From: Syntrophales bacterium
Lineage (GTDB): Bacteria; Desulfobacterota; Syntrophia; Syntrophales; UBA2210
DNA: 5,842 nucleotides
Direction of reading: 5' to 3'
NCBI GenBank assembly: GCA_028715865.1
Contig: JAQUQY010000098.1
Coordinates: forward strand, 1 to 5,842
Below are positions 1 to 5,842 of the stretch, one piece after another. Numbering within the stretch: the stretch's first letter is position 1; each line of letters opens with the position of its first letter. The notes under the pieces were generated by a model. The model saw only the letters and a list, made by a program, of their open reading frames with translations. It had not been told where the DNA came from and did no database searches. Position numbers and translations under genes: made by a program.

Positions 1-549
1 CTGCTGAACCATGCTGGCTATATTTCCCACAGATGCCCACCGTACGTCCCGGTCAAGTGAGGGGTAGCTTGGAGAACGAGCCTCTGGAATGCGATCGACC
101 AGATCCTTGATGCCCTGTCCCGTCAGTGCAGAAGTGGGAACCACGGGAACCCGAAGCAGTTCCTCCAGTTTGTCTACCTTGATTTCGATGCCTCGGTGTA
201 CCGTTTCGTCCCAGAGGTTAAGGGCAACGATGACGGGTATTTCCCGCTCCATGAGCTGTAGTGTCAGGTATAGATTCCGTTCGAGGTTAGTGGCGTCCAC
301 CACGTTTATGACAAGGTCGCCCGTCTGCAGCATCTTGCGGGCGATTTCCTCGGCTTCGCTTGTGGGATCCAGCGTATAGCTGCCGGGAACATCAACAATT
401 TCGACTGTTTCATCGCCGAGTTTCATGTTCCCAATCATGTATTCCACAGTTGTTCCTGAATAGTTTGCCGATACCACGCGTACTCCCGTAAGGCGTGAAA
501 AAACGACGCTCTTGCCTACGTTTGGGTTACCCATAAGGAGAATTCGCAT
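1..549 (-). CDS. feoB: Ferrous iron transport protein B, N-terminal GTPase domain (partial, C-terminus beyond left edge)
   Basis: FeoB is the inner-membrane Fe(II) transporter, with a cytosolic N-terminal G domain followed by a membrane domain. Only the first 183 codons are present, and the frame is open through base 1. All G motifs are visible: G1 GNPNVGKS (residues 7-14), the G2 region SGTTVE (31-36), G3 DVPG (53-56), G4 NLWD (111-114) and G5 SALTG (140-144). The stretch NVVDATNLERNLYLTLQL (82-99) is highly typical of FeoB. Asn10 in the P-loop matches the Asn that binds K+ in potassium-activated GTPases, so K+ stimulation is likely by inference. The ATG start follows a GGAG (561-564, minus strand) 11 nt upstream, which lies at the end of feoA. 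Only 8 bp separate the two genes, so they are co-transcribed. The membrane domain cannot be seen here, so its integrity is unknown. Confidence 0.96.
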   Translation of the reverse strand, partial: MRILLMGNPNVGKSVVFSRLTGVRVVSANYSGTTVEYMIGNMKLGDETVEIVDVPGSYTLDPTSEAEEIARKMLQTGDLVINVVDATNLERNLYLTLQLMEREIPVIVALNLWDETVHRGIEIKVDKLEELLRVPVVPTSALTGQGIKDLVDRIPEARSPSYPSLDRDVRWASVGNIASMVQQ

Positions 550-557
550 CGTCAGGC

Positions 558-788
558 TTACTCCACTGTTACCATTATTTTGTCGGCCATACCGTGACCG
601 ATAGCGATCTGAGACCTGTCCACGAGAATTGTTACGGGTCCACGGGAAAAAACCGAGCTTATCATGGTTATTCTTTTCCCGCGTCGAATACCGAGGCCGT
701 TAAGACGGTCAACCAGAGCATGGCCGCCATTTATTTCCGCCACAACTGCTGATTCAAGGGGTTTCAGGTCTATGAGAGATTTGTTCAC
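558..788 (-). CDS. feoA: Ferrous iron transport protein A (FeoA, SH3-like)
   Basis: FeoA is a small cytosolic SH3-like protein that works with FeoB in Fe(II) uptake. It is thought to modulate FeoB, though its exact role is unsettled. The 76 residues match the family's usual length and pattern: an N-terminal L-x-x-L segment (SLIDLKPL), then INGGHALVDRLNGLGIRRG (20-38) with the conserved R-L-x-x-L-G-I-x-x-G core. SRGPVTILVDRSQIAIG (48-64) follows, and the protein ends A-D-K-I-M-V. The start is GTG at 788. AAAAGGA (799-805, minus strand) lies 10 nt upstream as the ribosome site, and no ATG is available nearby in frame. It is the first gene of a feoA-feoB operon and is probably controlled by the palindrome at 831-848. 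Confidence 0.93.
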   Translation of the reverse strand: MNKSLIDLKPLESAVVAEINGGHALVDRLNGLGIRRGKRITMISSVFSRGPVTILVDRSQIAIGHGMADKIMVTVE

Positions 789-830
789 GTATGTTTAATC
801 CTTTTAAGAAGTTCCGATAGCATCAATTAA

Positions 831-848
831 AGTTAGACGTGTCTATCT
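831..848. promoter_or_regulatory. Imperfect palindrome overlapping feoAB -10 region, candidate metalloregulator operator
   Basis: AGTTAGAC-GT-GTCTATCT is an 18-bp dyad with 8-bp arms. Seven of the eight arm positions pair, the only mismatch being T/T, and the inner TAGAC/GTCTA is perfect. It covers the -10 and probable start point of the feoAB promoter, the usual place for a repressor site. Iron uptake genes are normally repressed by Fur or by DtxR/IdeR/MntR-type proteins when iron is abundant. The TTAG-type half-site looks more like a DtxR-family box than a Fur box, but assigning a regulator is inference. Confidence 0.45.
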
Positions 849-872
849 ATATCAAAGCCATGGTAATGTCAA
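844..872 (-). promoter_or_regulatory. Putative sigma-70 type promoter for feoAB
   Basis: On the minus strand a perfect -35 box TTGACA lies at 867-872. Candidate -10 boxes follow: TAGATA at 844-849 (17-nt spacer, 3/6 match) or TATAGA at 846-851 (15-nt spacer, 4/6 match). The -35 is strong and the -10 is weak. Transcription would start roughly 45-50 bases before the feoA GTG. The -10 region coincides with the palindrome at 831-848. This is called from sequence pattern only. Confidence 0.5.
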
Positions 873-901
873 GACCTGGAGTAGAAGACATGAAAAAATT
901 C

Positions 902-931
902 TTGACAGTTTCCGGCGATGTTTCATATCTG
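902..931 (+). promoter_or_regulatory. Putative promoter for the HPP-family gene
   Basis: A perfect -35 TTGACA sits at 902-907. The -10 is poor: TATCTG at 926-931 (18-nt spacer) or CATATC at 924-929 (16-nt spacer). It faces away from the feoAB promoter, with its -35 box 29 bp from the other. The leader to the GTG at 998 would be about 60 bases. The weak -10 suggests low activity or the need for an activator. Confidence 0.35.
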
Positions 932-997
932 TTACGATGCTCTGCTTCGCTTCGAAAGAGAAAGATTACAGGCTTATGAATACTCTATATATGTTTA

Positions 998-1537
998 GTG
1001 AAGATCATTCGGCCTCAGTCGAGTATTAAAATGCCTGGACCGTTTCGTTTCTTCGAAGGTGGATTCAGGTCGCACTGGCTGAGCTACGTCATGCAGGCGG
1101 CGCTGGCTACGGCAAGCGTTTTCGTTGTTTTTACCGCGCTTCGCCAACAGCACCTGGTTGTGGCCGCTTCATTGGCAGCCACGGCGTTTACGGTGTTTGC
1201 AATGCCAAGGAACATTACGGCATCAACACGAAACGTTGTTGGCGGTCACCTGCTGGGGCTAATATTTGGGTCTATCTTCGCTTTCTTTCCCCATGAAATA
1301 CCCCTGGTGCAGGATGCGACTTATGCCCTGGCTGTCGGCGCCGCAATCTTTGTGATGACTTTGACGAAAACGGCACACCCCCCCGCGGCTGGCACGGCCC
1401 TGGGAGTAGTCATCAGCGGACCCTCATTTCAGGTTGTGCTGGGAGTTGTTCTTGGAGTCACCCTGCTGACATTGATGCACAATCTTTTGAAACCGATGCT
1501 TCGCGATCTGGTTACCCTTCCTGGTCGCCTGAGATAG
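998..1537 (+). CDS. HPP family integral membrane protein
   Basis: This is a small polytopic inner-membrane protein of the HPP family (PF04982/COG3448). Some plant chloroplast and cyanobacterial members have been reported to transport nitrite; the role of this one is unknown. The diagnostic H-P-P motif is at residues 127-129 in TAHPPAAGTALG, and MPRNITASTRNVVGGHLLG (69-87) matches the family's P-R-N-x-x-G-G-H region. About five hydrophobic segments are seen (27-47, 52-69, 81-97, 105-122, 144-165). There is no CBS extension at the C-terminus, unlike some longer relatives. The start is uncertain: GTG at 998 lacks a clear ribosome site and extends the protein by 11 residues relative to ATG at 1031 (MPGPFRFF), which has only a weak GAG upstream. 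It is divergent from feoAB and followed by a terminator, so it is probably a single-gene transcript. Confidence 0.87.
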   Translation: MKIIRPQSSIKMPGPFRFFEGGFRSHWLSYVMQAALATASVFVVFTALRQQHLVVAASLAATAFTVFAMPRNITASTRNVVGGHLLGLIFGSIFAFFPHEIPLVQDATYALAVGAAIFVMTLTKTAHPPAAGTALGVVISGPSFQVVLGVVLGVTLLTLMHNLLKPMLRDLVTLPGRLR

Positions 1538-1596
1538 TTTGTCTGTAACAAATATCCCTGATACCGCTTCTGTTCATCGCCATATTGACCGGATTC

Positions 1597-1623
1597 GGCA
1601 TTTCGCAATGTCTTGTTTTTTTT
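1597..1623 (+). terminator. Probable rho-independent terminator after the HPP gene
   Basis: A 6-bp stem, GGCATT (1597-1602) with AATGTC (1607-1612), includes one G-U pair and closes a TCGC tetraloop. It is followed directly by TTGTTTTTTTT (1613-1623). It lies 60 bp after the HPP stop codon and is correctly oriented to end that transcript. The stem is short and only moderately GC-rich, so termination may be partial. Confidence 0.55.
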
Positions 1624-1639
1624 ACGGCACTGGTATAAG
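1611..1639 (+). promoter_or_regulatory. Candidate extended -10 promoter for the radical SAM gene or operon
   Basis: TGGTATAAG at 1631-1639 contains an extended -10 (TGn then TATAAG, a 5/6 match). No good -35 is present: TTGTTT (1613-1618, 15-nt spacer) is the nearest and falls in the terminator's T tract. Extended -10 promoters can work without a strong -35. Transcription would start about 78 bases before the ATG at 1724. The remaining sequence between 1640 and 1723 shows only the ribosome site at 1710-1715. Confidence 0.35.
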
Positions 1640-1723
1640 CTTCCCTGAAATTGAAGATGATCTGATGCTGGCCGGTGACTCTCCATCTTCTGTTAAAGAA
1701 TAGTTTATAAGAGGAAAAGTAAA

Positions 1724-2599
1724 ATGAAATATGAAGGAACGGTCATACGTCCGCCAAGCGAGGCGCGGAGCCTTCTTTTGCAGGTTACAGTGGGTTGCTC
1801 TCATAACAGGTGTACATTCTGCGGTACCTACGCAGGTGAAAAGTTCCGAATAAAATCCTTTGAAGATATAGAAGAGGATATTCTGGAAGCGGCTTCATGG
1901 GGCCGTCCAATAGGCAAGGTTTTTCTCTGCGATGGTGACGCACTAATAATTCCACAGAAAAGGCTGGTTCCCATTCTCGAGTCCATAAATCTTAACATTC
2001 GGGGATTAACAAGAATAGGGACTTACGCTAATACCAAGAGTGTACTCAGGAAAACCCCCGAGGAGTTGCGACAGTTACGGGAACTTGGGCTCCGTATAGC
2101 CTACCTTGGAGTAGAGACGGGTAACCGGGAACTTCTAAAGGTCATACGCAAGGGGGCCGATTACGATCAGATCGTCCAGGCGGGAAGAAGGATTATCGAT
2201 GCCGGAATAGAGCTTTCTGTTACGGTTCTGCTGGGAATCGGCGGTGTAGAGAAGAGCATTGAGCATGCCCGCGACACGGCACGAATACTTACAGATATCG
2301 ACCCCCATTATGTGGGTGCTCTTACCGTGATGATAATTCCGGAAACACCTCTTCACGATGAGTTGAAACGGGGAGAGTTTACTCTTCCAGATACATTCGG
2401 GTTTCTGGAGGAGCTGAAAATCATGATAGAGGAATCTGATTTTACAAACTGTTTTTTCACGTCAAACCACGCGTCTAACTACGTTCCGCTGCGTCTCAGG
2501 CTTCCCGGAGAAAAAGAGGACGCCGTTAACCTCTTAAAGGAAATCATTGAATCGAAAAACAAGCGGGTACTTCGTCCTGAGTACCTCCGTGGCCTGTAG
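1724..2599 (+). CDS. Radical SAM protein (COG1032-like), reaction unknown
   Basis: This is a radical S-adenosylmethionine enzyme of 291 residues. The 4Fe-4S ligands are C25, C30 and C33 in VGCSHNRCTFCGTY. The spacing is CX4CX2C instead of the textbook CX3CX2C, and this variant is typical of a COG1032-related group. Further landmarks are FLCDGDALI (67-75) at the second strand, YLGVETGNRELL (127-138) for SAM binding, and the family signature SNHASNYVPL (247-256). Apart from C69 and C243 no cysteines remain, so there is no SPASM or other auxiliary cluster, and no B12-binding or TRAM domain is seen. The ATG is well supported by AGAGGA (1710-1715) 8 nt upstream. corC begins 47 bp after its stop, so it may be the first gene of the corC-lnt-prfB transcript. 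Such proteins are often labelled Elp3/MiaB/NifB-like or coproporphyrinogen-oxidase-like. Neither label can be supported from sequence alone. Confidence 0.88.
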   Translation: MKYEGTVIRPPSEARSLLLQVTVGCSHNRCTFCGTYAGEKFRIKSFEDIEEDILEAASWGRPIGKVFLCDGDALIIPQKRLVPILESINLNIRGLTRIGTYANTKSVLRKTPEELRQLRELGLRIAYLGVETGNRELLKVIRKGADYDQIVQAGRRIIDAGIELSVTVLLGIGGVEKSIEHARDTARILTDIDPHYVGALTVMIIPETPLHDELKRGEFTLPDTFGFLEELKIMIEESDFTNCFFTSNHASNYVPLRLRLPGEKEDAVNLLKEIIESKNKRVLRPEYLRGL

Positions 2600-2626
2600 G
2601 GAACGACACAGTAATAAGCGAAATTA

Positions 2627-2637
2627 CCTTTAAAGGG
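2627..2637 (+). promoter_or_regulatory. corC: Ribosome binding site deciding the corC TTG start, inside a small palindrome
   Basis: AAAGGG (2632-2637) lies 9 nt before the TTG at 2647, favouring that start over the in-frame GTG at 2656. The core is half of the perfect 10-bp palindrome CCTTTAAAGG (2627-2636). The 2600-2646 gap holds no clear promoter or terminator, so read-through from the radical SAM gene is likely. Confidence 0.5.
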
Positions 2638-2646
2638 TACCGCGGA

Positions 2647-3552
2647 TTGACGGATGTGAAAATACTACTTAAAAAAATTAAATTTTTACTTACTTTTATC
2701 TTGGCGGGCAATGAGAAGGATCAGGTTCTTCCATTTCCTGGTGAGGAGATCCTTTCCCTTGTTCAGCTAGGCACGGAAGAGGGTTTACTTGATAAACAAT
2801 CCGGACAGATGTTGCAGAATATAATGGTTCTGAATAAAACAGTGGCCAGGGAGGTAATGGTACCACGTACGGAAATATTGGCCCTTCCAAGTAACGCCTC
2901 AATAGAAGAGATACTGGATCTCATTTCAAAGCATGGTCACACGAGGATGCCTGTCTATGTCGGCAACATCGACAACATTATAGGCGTTCTCAACGTCAAG
3001 GACATGCTCAGGTTCTGGTCCGATAATATCGATGAACAGCAGTTCATGTCAATTCTGCGCAAGGTCTATTTCATTCCTGAAACCAAGAGTATAAACCTTC
3101 TTCTTCATGAGCTGAAGGAAATGAAATCCCACATGGCGGTCGTTATTGACGAATACGGGGGAACGTCGGGACTGGTTACACTTGAAGACCTGATAGAAGA
3201 GATTGTGGGCGAGATTCATGACGAACACGATGTTGATGAAGAAGAGCCTTTCTTGGAATTGGCGTCGGGTGATGTTCTGGTGGACGGAAGAACCGAAATT
3301 GAAGAATTTGAAACCTACTTCGGTTGCGAAGTTCCGGCGGGCCAGTTTGAAACTTTGGGAGGCTTCATACTCTTTCTCGTTAAAAGAATTCCCGTGGCCG
3401 GTGAAGTGTTTCCATACGGTAACCTAGAAATGATTATAGAAAATGCGGACGATCGAAGCATAAAAAAAGTTCGGGTTAGAAGGCCGGTGGGTGTAAATAA
3501 TTCTGGTGAAGAGAGGAAAGAATTTCTAAAAACAAGGGACACGGCGGAATAA
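2647..3552 (+). CDS. corC: HlyC/CorC family protein with CBS pair
   Basis: This is a cytosolic CBS-domain protein of the CorC/YbeX type, linked to magnesium and cobalt efflux in enterobacteria, though its biochemical role is not settled. The 301 residues are close to the family's usual length. After a basic, hydrophobic N-terminal stretch (1-20) comes the helical LVQLGTEEGLLD region (38-49). V-M-V-P-R-T (70-75) follows at the start of the first CBS motif (about 70-125). The second CBS motif (about 135-190) has IDEYGGTSGLVTLEDLIEEIVGEI (167-190), the family hallmark. A C-terminal CorC_HlyC (transporter-associated) domain spans about 203-280. No DUF21/CNNM membrane domain is fused, so it is the short form. 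The start is TTG, supported by AAAGGG 9 nt upstream; GTG at 2656 is the alternative. The TAA stop shares its last A with the lnt ATG (TAATG), which implies translational coupling. corC (ybeX) also precedes lnt in Escherichia coli. Confidence 0.92.
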   Translation: MTDVKILLKKIKFLLTFILAGNEKDQVLPFPGEEILSLVQLGTEEGLLDKQSGQMLQNIMVLNKTVAREVMVPRTEILALPSNASIEEILDLISKHGHTRMPVYVGNIDNIIGVLNVKDMLRFWSDNIDEQQFMSILRKVYFIPETKSINLLLHELKEMKSHMAVVIDEYGGTSGLVTLEDLIEEIVGEIHDEHDVDEEEPFLELASGDVLVDGRTEIEEFETYFGCEVPAGQFETLGGFILFLVKRIPVAGEVFPYGNLEMIIENADDRSIKKVRVRRPVGVNNSGEERKEFLKTRDTAE

Positions 3553-5063
3553 TGAATGGTAAAAGCATGGCCCTTGCCCTTTTGTCGGGAGTTCTCCTCG
3601 TTCTTGCCTTCCCTAAGCTTAATCAGGACTTCCTGGTATGGACGGCACTGATACCGCTGTTGTTCGCCATCAGGAACGTCGGCCCATGCAAAGCCTTAGG
3701 CATTGGCATAATTGCAGGCTTCGTATTCAACATAGGTCTGGTGTACTGGATAGTATACGTCGTCAATCATTACGGAAACCTGCCTTTCTTTTTTTCCGTC
3801 GCCATGATGCTGCTCTTCGCGTTTTATTTATCCCTTTATGTCGGTTTATTCGCCATGGGTGTTACCCTCACCGGGAGCAGCGGAGTGCCGGTCATTGTTT
3901 CCGGTCCTGTTCTGTGGACGGCACTTGAATACATCAAGTCTAACGCCTTAACGGGATTTCCTTGGGAAAATCTAGGTTACGCTCTTCACGATCGGATATA
4001 TTTCATACAACTGGCTGACATTACGGGAGTATACGGCGTCACATTTCTGGTTGTTCTCGTTAACTGTATGTTCTTTGACCTTTTAAAGCGGGAGGGGGGA
4101 AGCCGGAGACTGGTTATAAAGACTGCAGTTTGCGCGGGCATCACGGCGGCGGTCCTGTCATATGGTTGCTATAGAATCGCTTCAGTAAAGGTGGAACTGA
4201 TAGCTGCCGAATCCCTTTCTGTAGGGTTGATACAGGGCAACATTGACCAATCCGTCAAATGGCACCCTGACTATCAGGAGGAAACAATCAGGATATACAG
4301 TGATCTTTCAAGCAAAGCAGCCTACCCAAGGGTTGACCTTGTCATATGGCCCGAAACTGCGGCGCCTGTTTTTTTTCAGGATGTAGACGATAACCATCGA
4401 AAGATTCTTGATGTGGCAGGGGAAACCGGGGCAGCTCTGCTATTTGGAAGCCCGAGCTATACTTTCGTCAATGAACGGCTGGCCCTGTTGAACAGCTCGT
4501 GGCTGGTGTCGCCCGGTAAAGACATTATGGGGCGCTACGACAAAACGCACCTGGTTCCATTCGGAGAATATGTTCCCCTGAGGCGTATCCTCTTCTTTGT
4601 TGACAAACTGGTGGAGGGTTTTTCAGACTTTGTCCCGGGAAACCGTATTAAACCCCTTGTAATTAATGATATGGCAGCGGGAGTCTTAATATGCTATGAG
4701 GGAATCTTCCCGGAAATCAGCAGGAGTTACACAAGGAGTGGGGCCGATTATCTTGTTAACATTACCAACGACGCTTGGTACGGAAGGACATCTGCACCCC
4801 ATCAGCATCTCTCCATGCTTCCTCTCCGCGCTGTTGAGAATCGCCGGGCCATAGCGAGGGCCGCCAACACGGGAATCAGCGCCTTTGTGGATCCCCTGGG
4901 ACGAATAACAGGAAGGACGGCCCTGTTCGAAAGGGATGTTTTGATGGGAACAGTGAAAGTGTCTTCCATTTCTACTTTTTACACTCAATATGGAGACATT
5001 TTCGCACTTGGCTGTATTTTTATGTCCGGAATATTATTATTTTACAGAAGGAGATGGTCATGA
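3552..5063 (+). CDS. lnt: Apolipoprotein N-acyltransferase
   Basis: Lnt performs the last step of lipoprotein maturation. It moves an acyl chain from a phospholipid to the N-terminal cysteine of the apolipoprotein at the periplasmic face of the inner membrane. The 503 residues match the usual length. Roughly six hydrophobic segments fill 6-210, including the family motif SNALTGFPWENLGY (130-143). The nitrilase-like (CN hydrolase) domain spans about 222-470 and holds a complete catalytic triad: E268 in IWPETAAP, K331 in YDKTHLVPFGEYVP, and C381 in GVLICYEGIFPE. ITNDAWYG (404-411) and the R-A-V-E-N-R-R-A-I-A-R-A-A-N-T-G region (427-442) are also intact, and a C-terminal membrane segment (about 480-497) ends in RRRWS. 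The start overlaps corC by one base. AAGGGA (3534-3539) is rather far upstream, which fits coupled translation. Its end overlaps prfB by 4 bases. Confidence 0.97.
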   Translation: MNGKSMALALLSGVLLVLAFPKLNQDFLVWTALIPLLFAIRNVGPCKALGIGIIAGFVFNIGLVYWIVYVVNHYGNLPFFFSVAMMLLFAFYLSLYVGLFAMGVTLTGSSGVPVIVSGPVLWTALEYIKSNALTGFPWENLGYALHDRIYFIQLADITGVYGVTFLVVLVNCMFFDLLKREGGSRRLVIKTAVCAGITAAVLSYGCYRIASVKVELIAAESLSVGLIQGNIDQSVKWHPDYQEETIRIYSDLSSKAAYPRVDLVIWPETAAPVFFQDVDDNHRKILDVAGETGAALLFGSPSYTFVNERLALLNSSWLVSPGKDIMGRYDKTHLVPFGEYVPLRRILFFVDKLVEGFSDFVPGNRIKPLVINDMAAGVLICYEGIFPEISRSYTRSGADYLVNITNDAWYGRTSAPHQHLSMLPLRAVENRRAIARAANTGISAFVDPLGRITGRTALFERDVLMGTVKVSSISTFYTQYGDIFALGCIFMSGILLFYRRRWS

Positions 5064-5842
5064 TCGAGGATATCAGGGAAACCATAGAAAGACTAAGAAA
5101 ACGGGTGGACAACCTAAGGGGTTGTCTTTGACCTGGAAAATATATCTCTTCGTACTAAAGAGCTTGAGTCGCTAACATTAAAGAATGACTTTTGGAATGA
5201 TCAGGAAAATGCGAAGCAGGTGCTGCGTGAAAAAAGCCGACTCGAAGATGTGATCGTTACCTGGAATGACTTGAACGGATCTCTGGCCGATCTGGCCGAC
5301 CTCTTCGAGATGGCCCGCGACGAAAATGACGAAAAAACGCTGAAGGACATAGAAAAGGATCTCAGCCCGCTGGAAGAACGGATTCGCAAAGAGGAAGTCA
5401 CACTTATGATGGCCGGTGAACACGACGCCGGCAACGCTATAATGACCATTCACGCCGGTGCTGGGGGAACGGAAGCCCAGGACTGGGCTGAGATGCTTCT
5501 GCGTATGTATCTCCGATGGTCCGAAATCAAAGGTTATAAGGTGATTATTGTCGATCTTCAGCCCGGAGATGAAGCCGGCATCAAAAGCGCCACCCTGACA
5601 CTGGAAGGTCCCTATGTTTTCGGGCACGCCCGGGCAGAGGCGGGTATTCATAGGCTTGTTCGAATATCGCCCTTTGACGCCGGAAAACGTCGACACACAT
5701 CATTTGCAGCCGTTTTCGTATACCCGGAACCGGAAGATGACATCGATATCAATATAGATGAAAACGACTTGAGGATAGATACCTACCGCTCAAGCGGCGC
5801 CGGTGGCCAACACGTCAACAAGACCGACTCGGCGGTGCGAAT
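5060..5842 (+). CDS. prfB: Peptide chain release factor 2, with programmed +1 frameshift (partial at right edge)
   Basis: RF2 releases the finished peptide at UGA and UAA codons. The coding parts are 5060-5128 and 5130 to the right edge. The first frame encodes 23 residues and stops at TGA (5129-5131). A +1 shift at CTT_T gives GAC and an uninterrupted frame thereafter. The 260 residues visible are about 70% of the usual length of about 365. The stop-codon-recognition tripeptide SPF (203-205) and the catalytic GGQ (248-250, in RSSGAGGQHVNKT) are intact and lie two residues from the Escherichia coli positions. IHAGAGGTEAQDW is also characteristic. SPF together with the frameshift identifies RF2 and excludes RF1. 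The ATG has an excellent AAGGAG (5048-5053) 6 nt upstream, inside lnt, and overlaps the lnt stop (ATGA). The C-terminus lies outside the window. Confidence 0.97.
5117..5132 (+). promoter_or_regulatory. prfB: prfB programmed +1 ribosomal frameshift site
   Basis: The site reads AGG GGT TGT CTT TGA C. An internal Shine-Dalgarno-like AGGGG (5117-5121) sits the same distance before the slippery CTT (5126-5128) as in Escherichia coli (AGG GGG TAT CTT TGA C). The in-frame TGA with a following C is a weak stop read by RF2 itself. When RF2 is scarce the ribosome pauses, slips forward by one base and makes full-length RF2, which is an autoregulatory loop. The parts are seen directly; the mechanism is known for this gene family. 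Confidence 0.96.

Noticed and set aside
89..379. Plus-strand open frame of 96 codons opposite feoB
   Set aside because: It is antisense to a clear FeoB G domain, has low-complexity Ser/Arg-rich composition and matches no family pattern. It is a shadow of the real gene.
789..997. Riboswitch or small RNA in the feoAB/HPP intergenic region
   Set aside because: No conserved riboswitch core or strong multi-stem fold is recognisable by eye. The visible signals are explained by two promoters and one dyad.
1538..1596. Possible small gene or gene remnant after the HPP gene
   Set aside because: No open frame has both a start with a ribosome site and recognisable content. Only a weak 5-bp TTTGT/ACAAA hairpin is seen.
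2611..2625. GTAAT/ATTAC inverted repeat between the radical SAM gene and corC as a terminator
   Set aside because: The stem is only 5 AT-rich base pairs with a 7-base loop and no T tract follows, so termination is unlikely.
4369..4376. Run of eight T residues inside lnt as a slippage or phase-variation site
   Set aside because: The frame is intact across it (V-F-F-Q just after the catalytic Glu) and continues to the proper Lnt end. Nothing shows variation, and it would need read-level or strain comparison.
5060..5131. prfB as a pseudogene broken by TGA
   Set aside because: The stop falls exactly in the known RF2 recoding signal and the downstream frame is intact, so this is programmed frameshifting and not decay.
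5178..5696. Minus-strand open frame of 172 codons opposite prfB
   Set aside because: It lies fully antisense to the RF2 coding frame with SPF intact, and has no recognisable domain. It is a by-product of codon bias in prfB.

Overview
The window reads as ordinary chromosomal DNA from a Gram-negative, probably anaerobic bacterium. Apolipoprotein N-acyltransferase (lnt) implies an outer membrane with triacylated lipoproteins. The separate feoA and feoB genes imply ferrous iron uptake. The order corC-lnt-prfB, together with a COG1032-type radical SAM protein carrying the CSHNxCxFC motif, suggests Desulfobacterota (the former Deltaproteobacteria). This assignment rests on family knowledge and gene order, not on a search.

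Minus strand, 1-788: the ferrous iron uptake genes feoA and feoB, with feoB cut by the left edge. They are read leftwards from a promoter in the 789-997 intergenic region. That region holds two back-to-back TTGACA -35 boxes, one per direction, and an 18-bp imperfect palindrome lying over the -10 region of the feoAB promoter. The palindrome has the position expected of a repressor operator, such as an iron-responsive DtxR- or Fur-type regulator.

Plus strand, 998-1537: a short HPP-family membrane protein transcribed away from feoAB. A probable intrinsic terminator follows (about 1597-1623), and an extended -10 promoter candidate overlaps its T tract and could drive the next gene.

Plus strand, 1724 to the right edge: a radical SAM protein of unknown reaction, then corC (CBS-pair/CorC_HlyC protein), lnt and prfB. 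The last three are tightly packed: corC and lnt share one base (TAATG), and lnt and prfB overlap by four bases (ATGA). prfB is interrupted by an in-frame TGA at codon 24 and carries the complete programmed +1 frameshift signal used to autoregulate release factor 2. The reading frame resumes after the shift and runs off the right edge just past the GGQ motif.

I found no transfer RNA, ribosomal RNA, insertion sequence, CRISPR array or phage gene, and no convincing sign of an undescribed multi-gene system. The points most worth a second look are the prfB recoding site, the feoAB/HPP divergent control region, and the radical SAM gene of unknown function placed before an envelope/translation operon.
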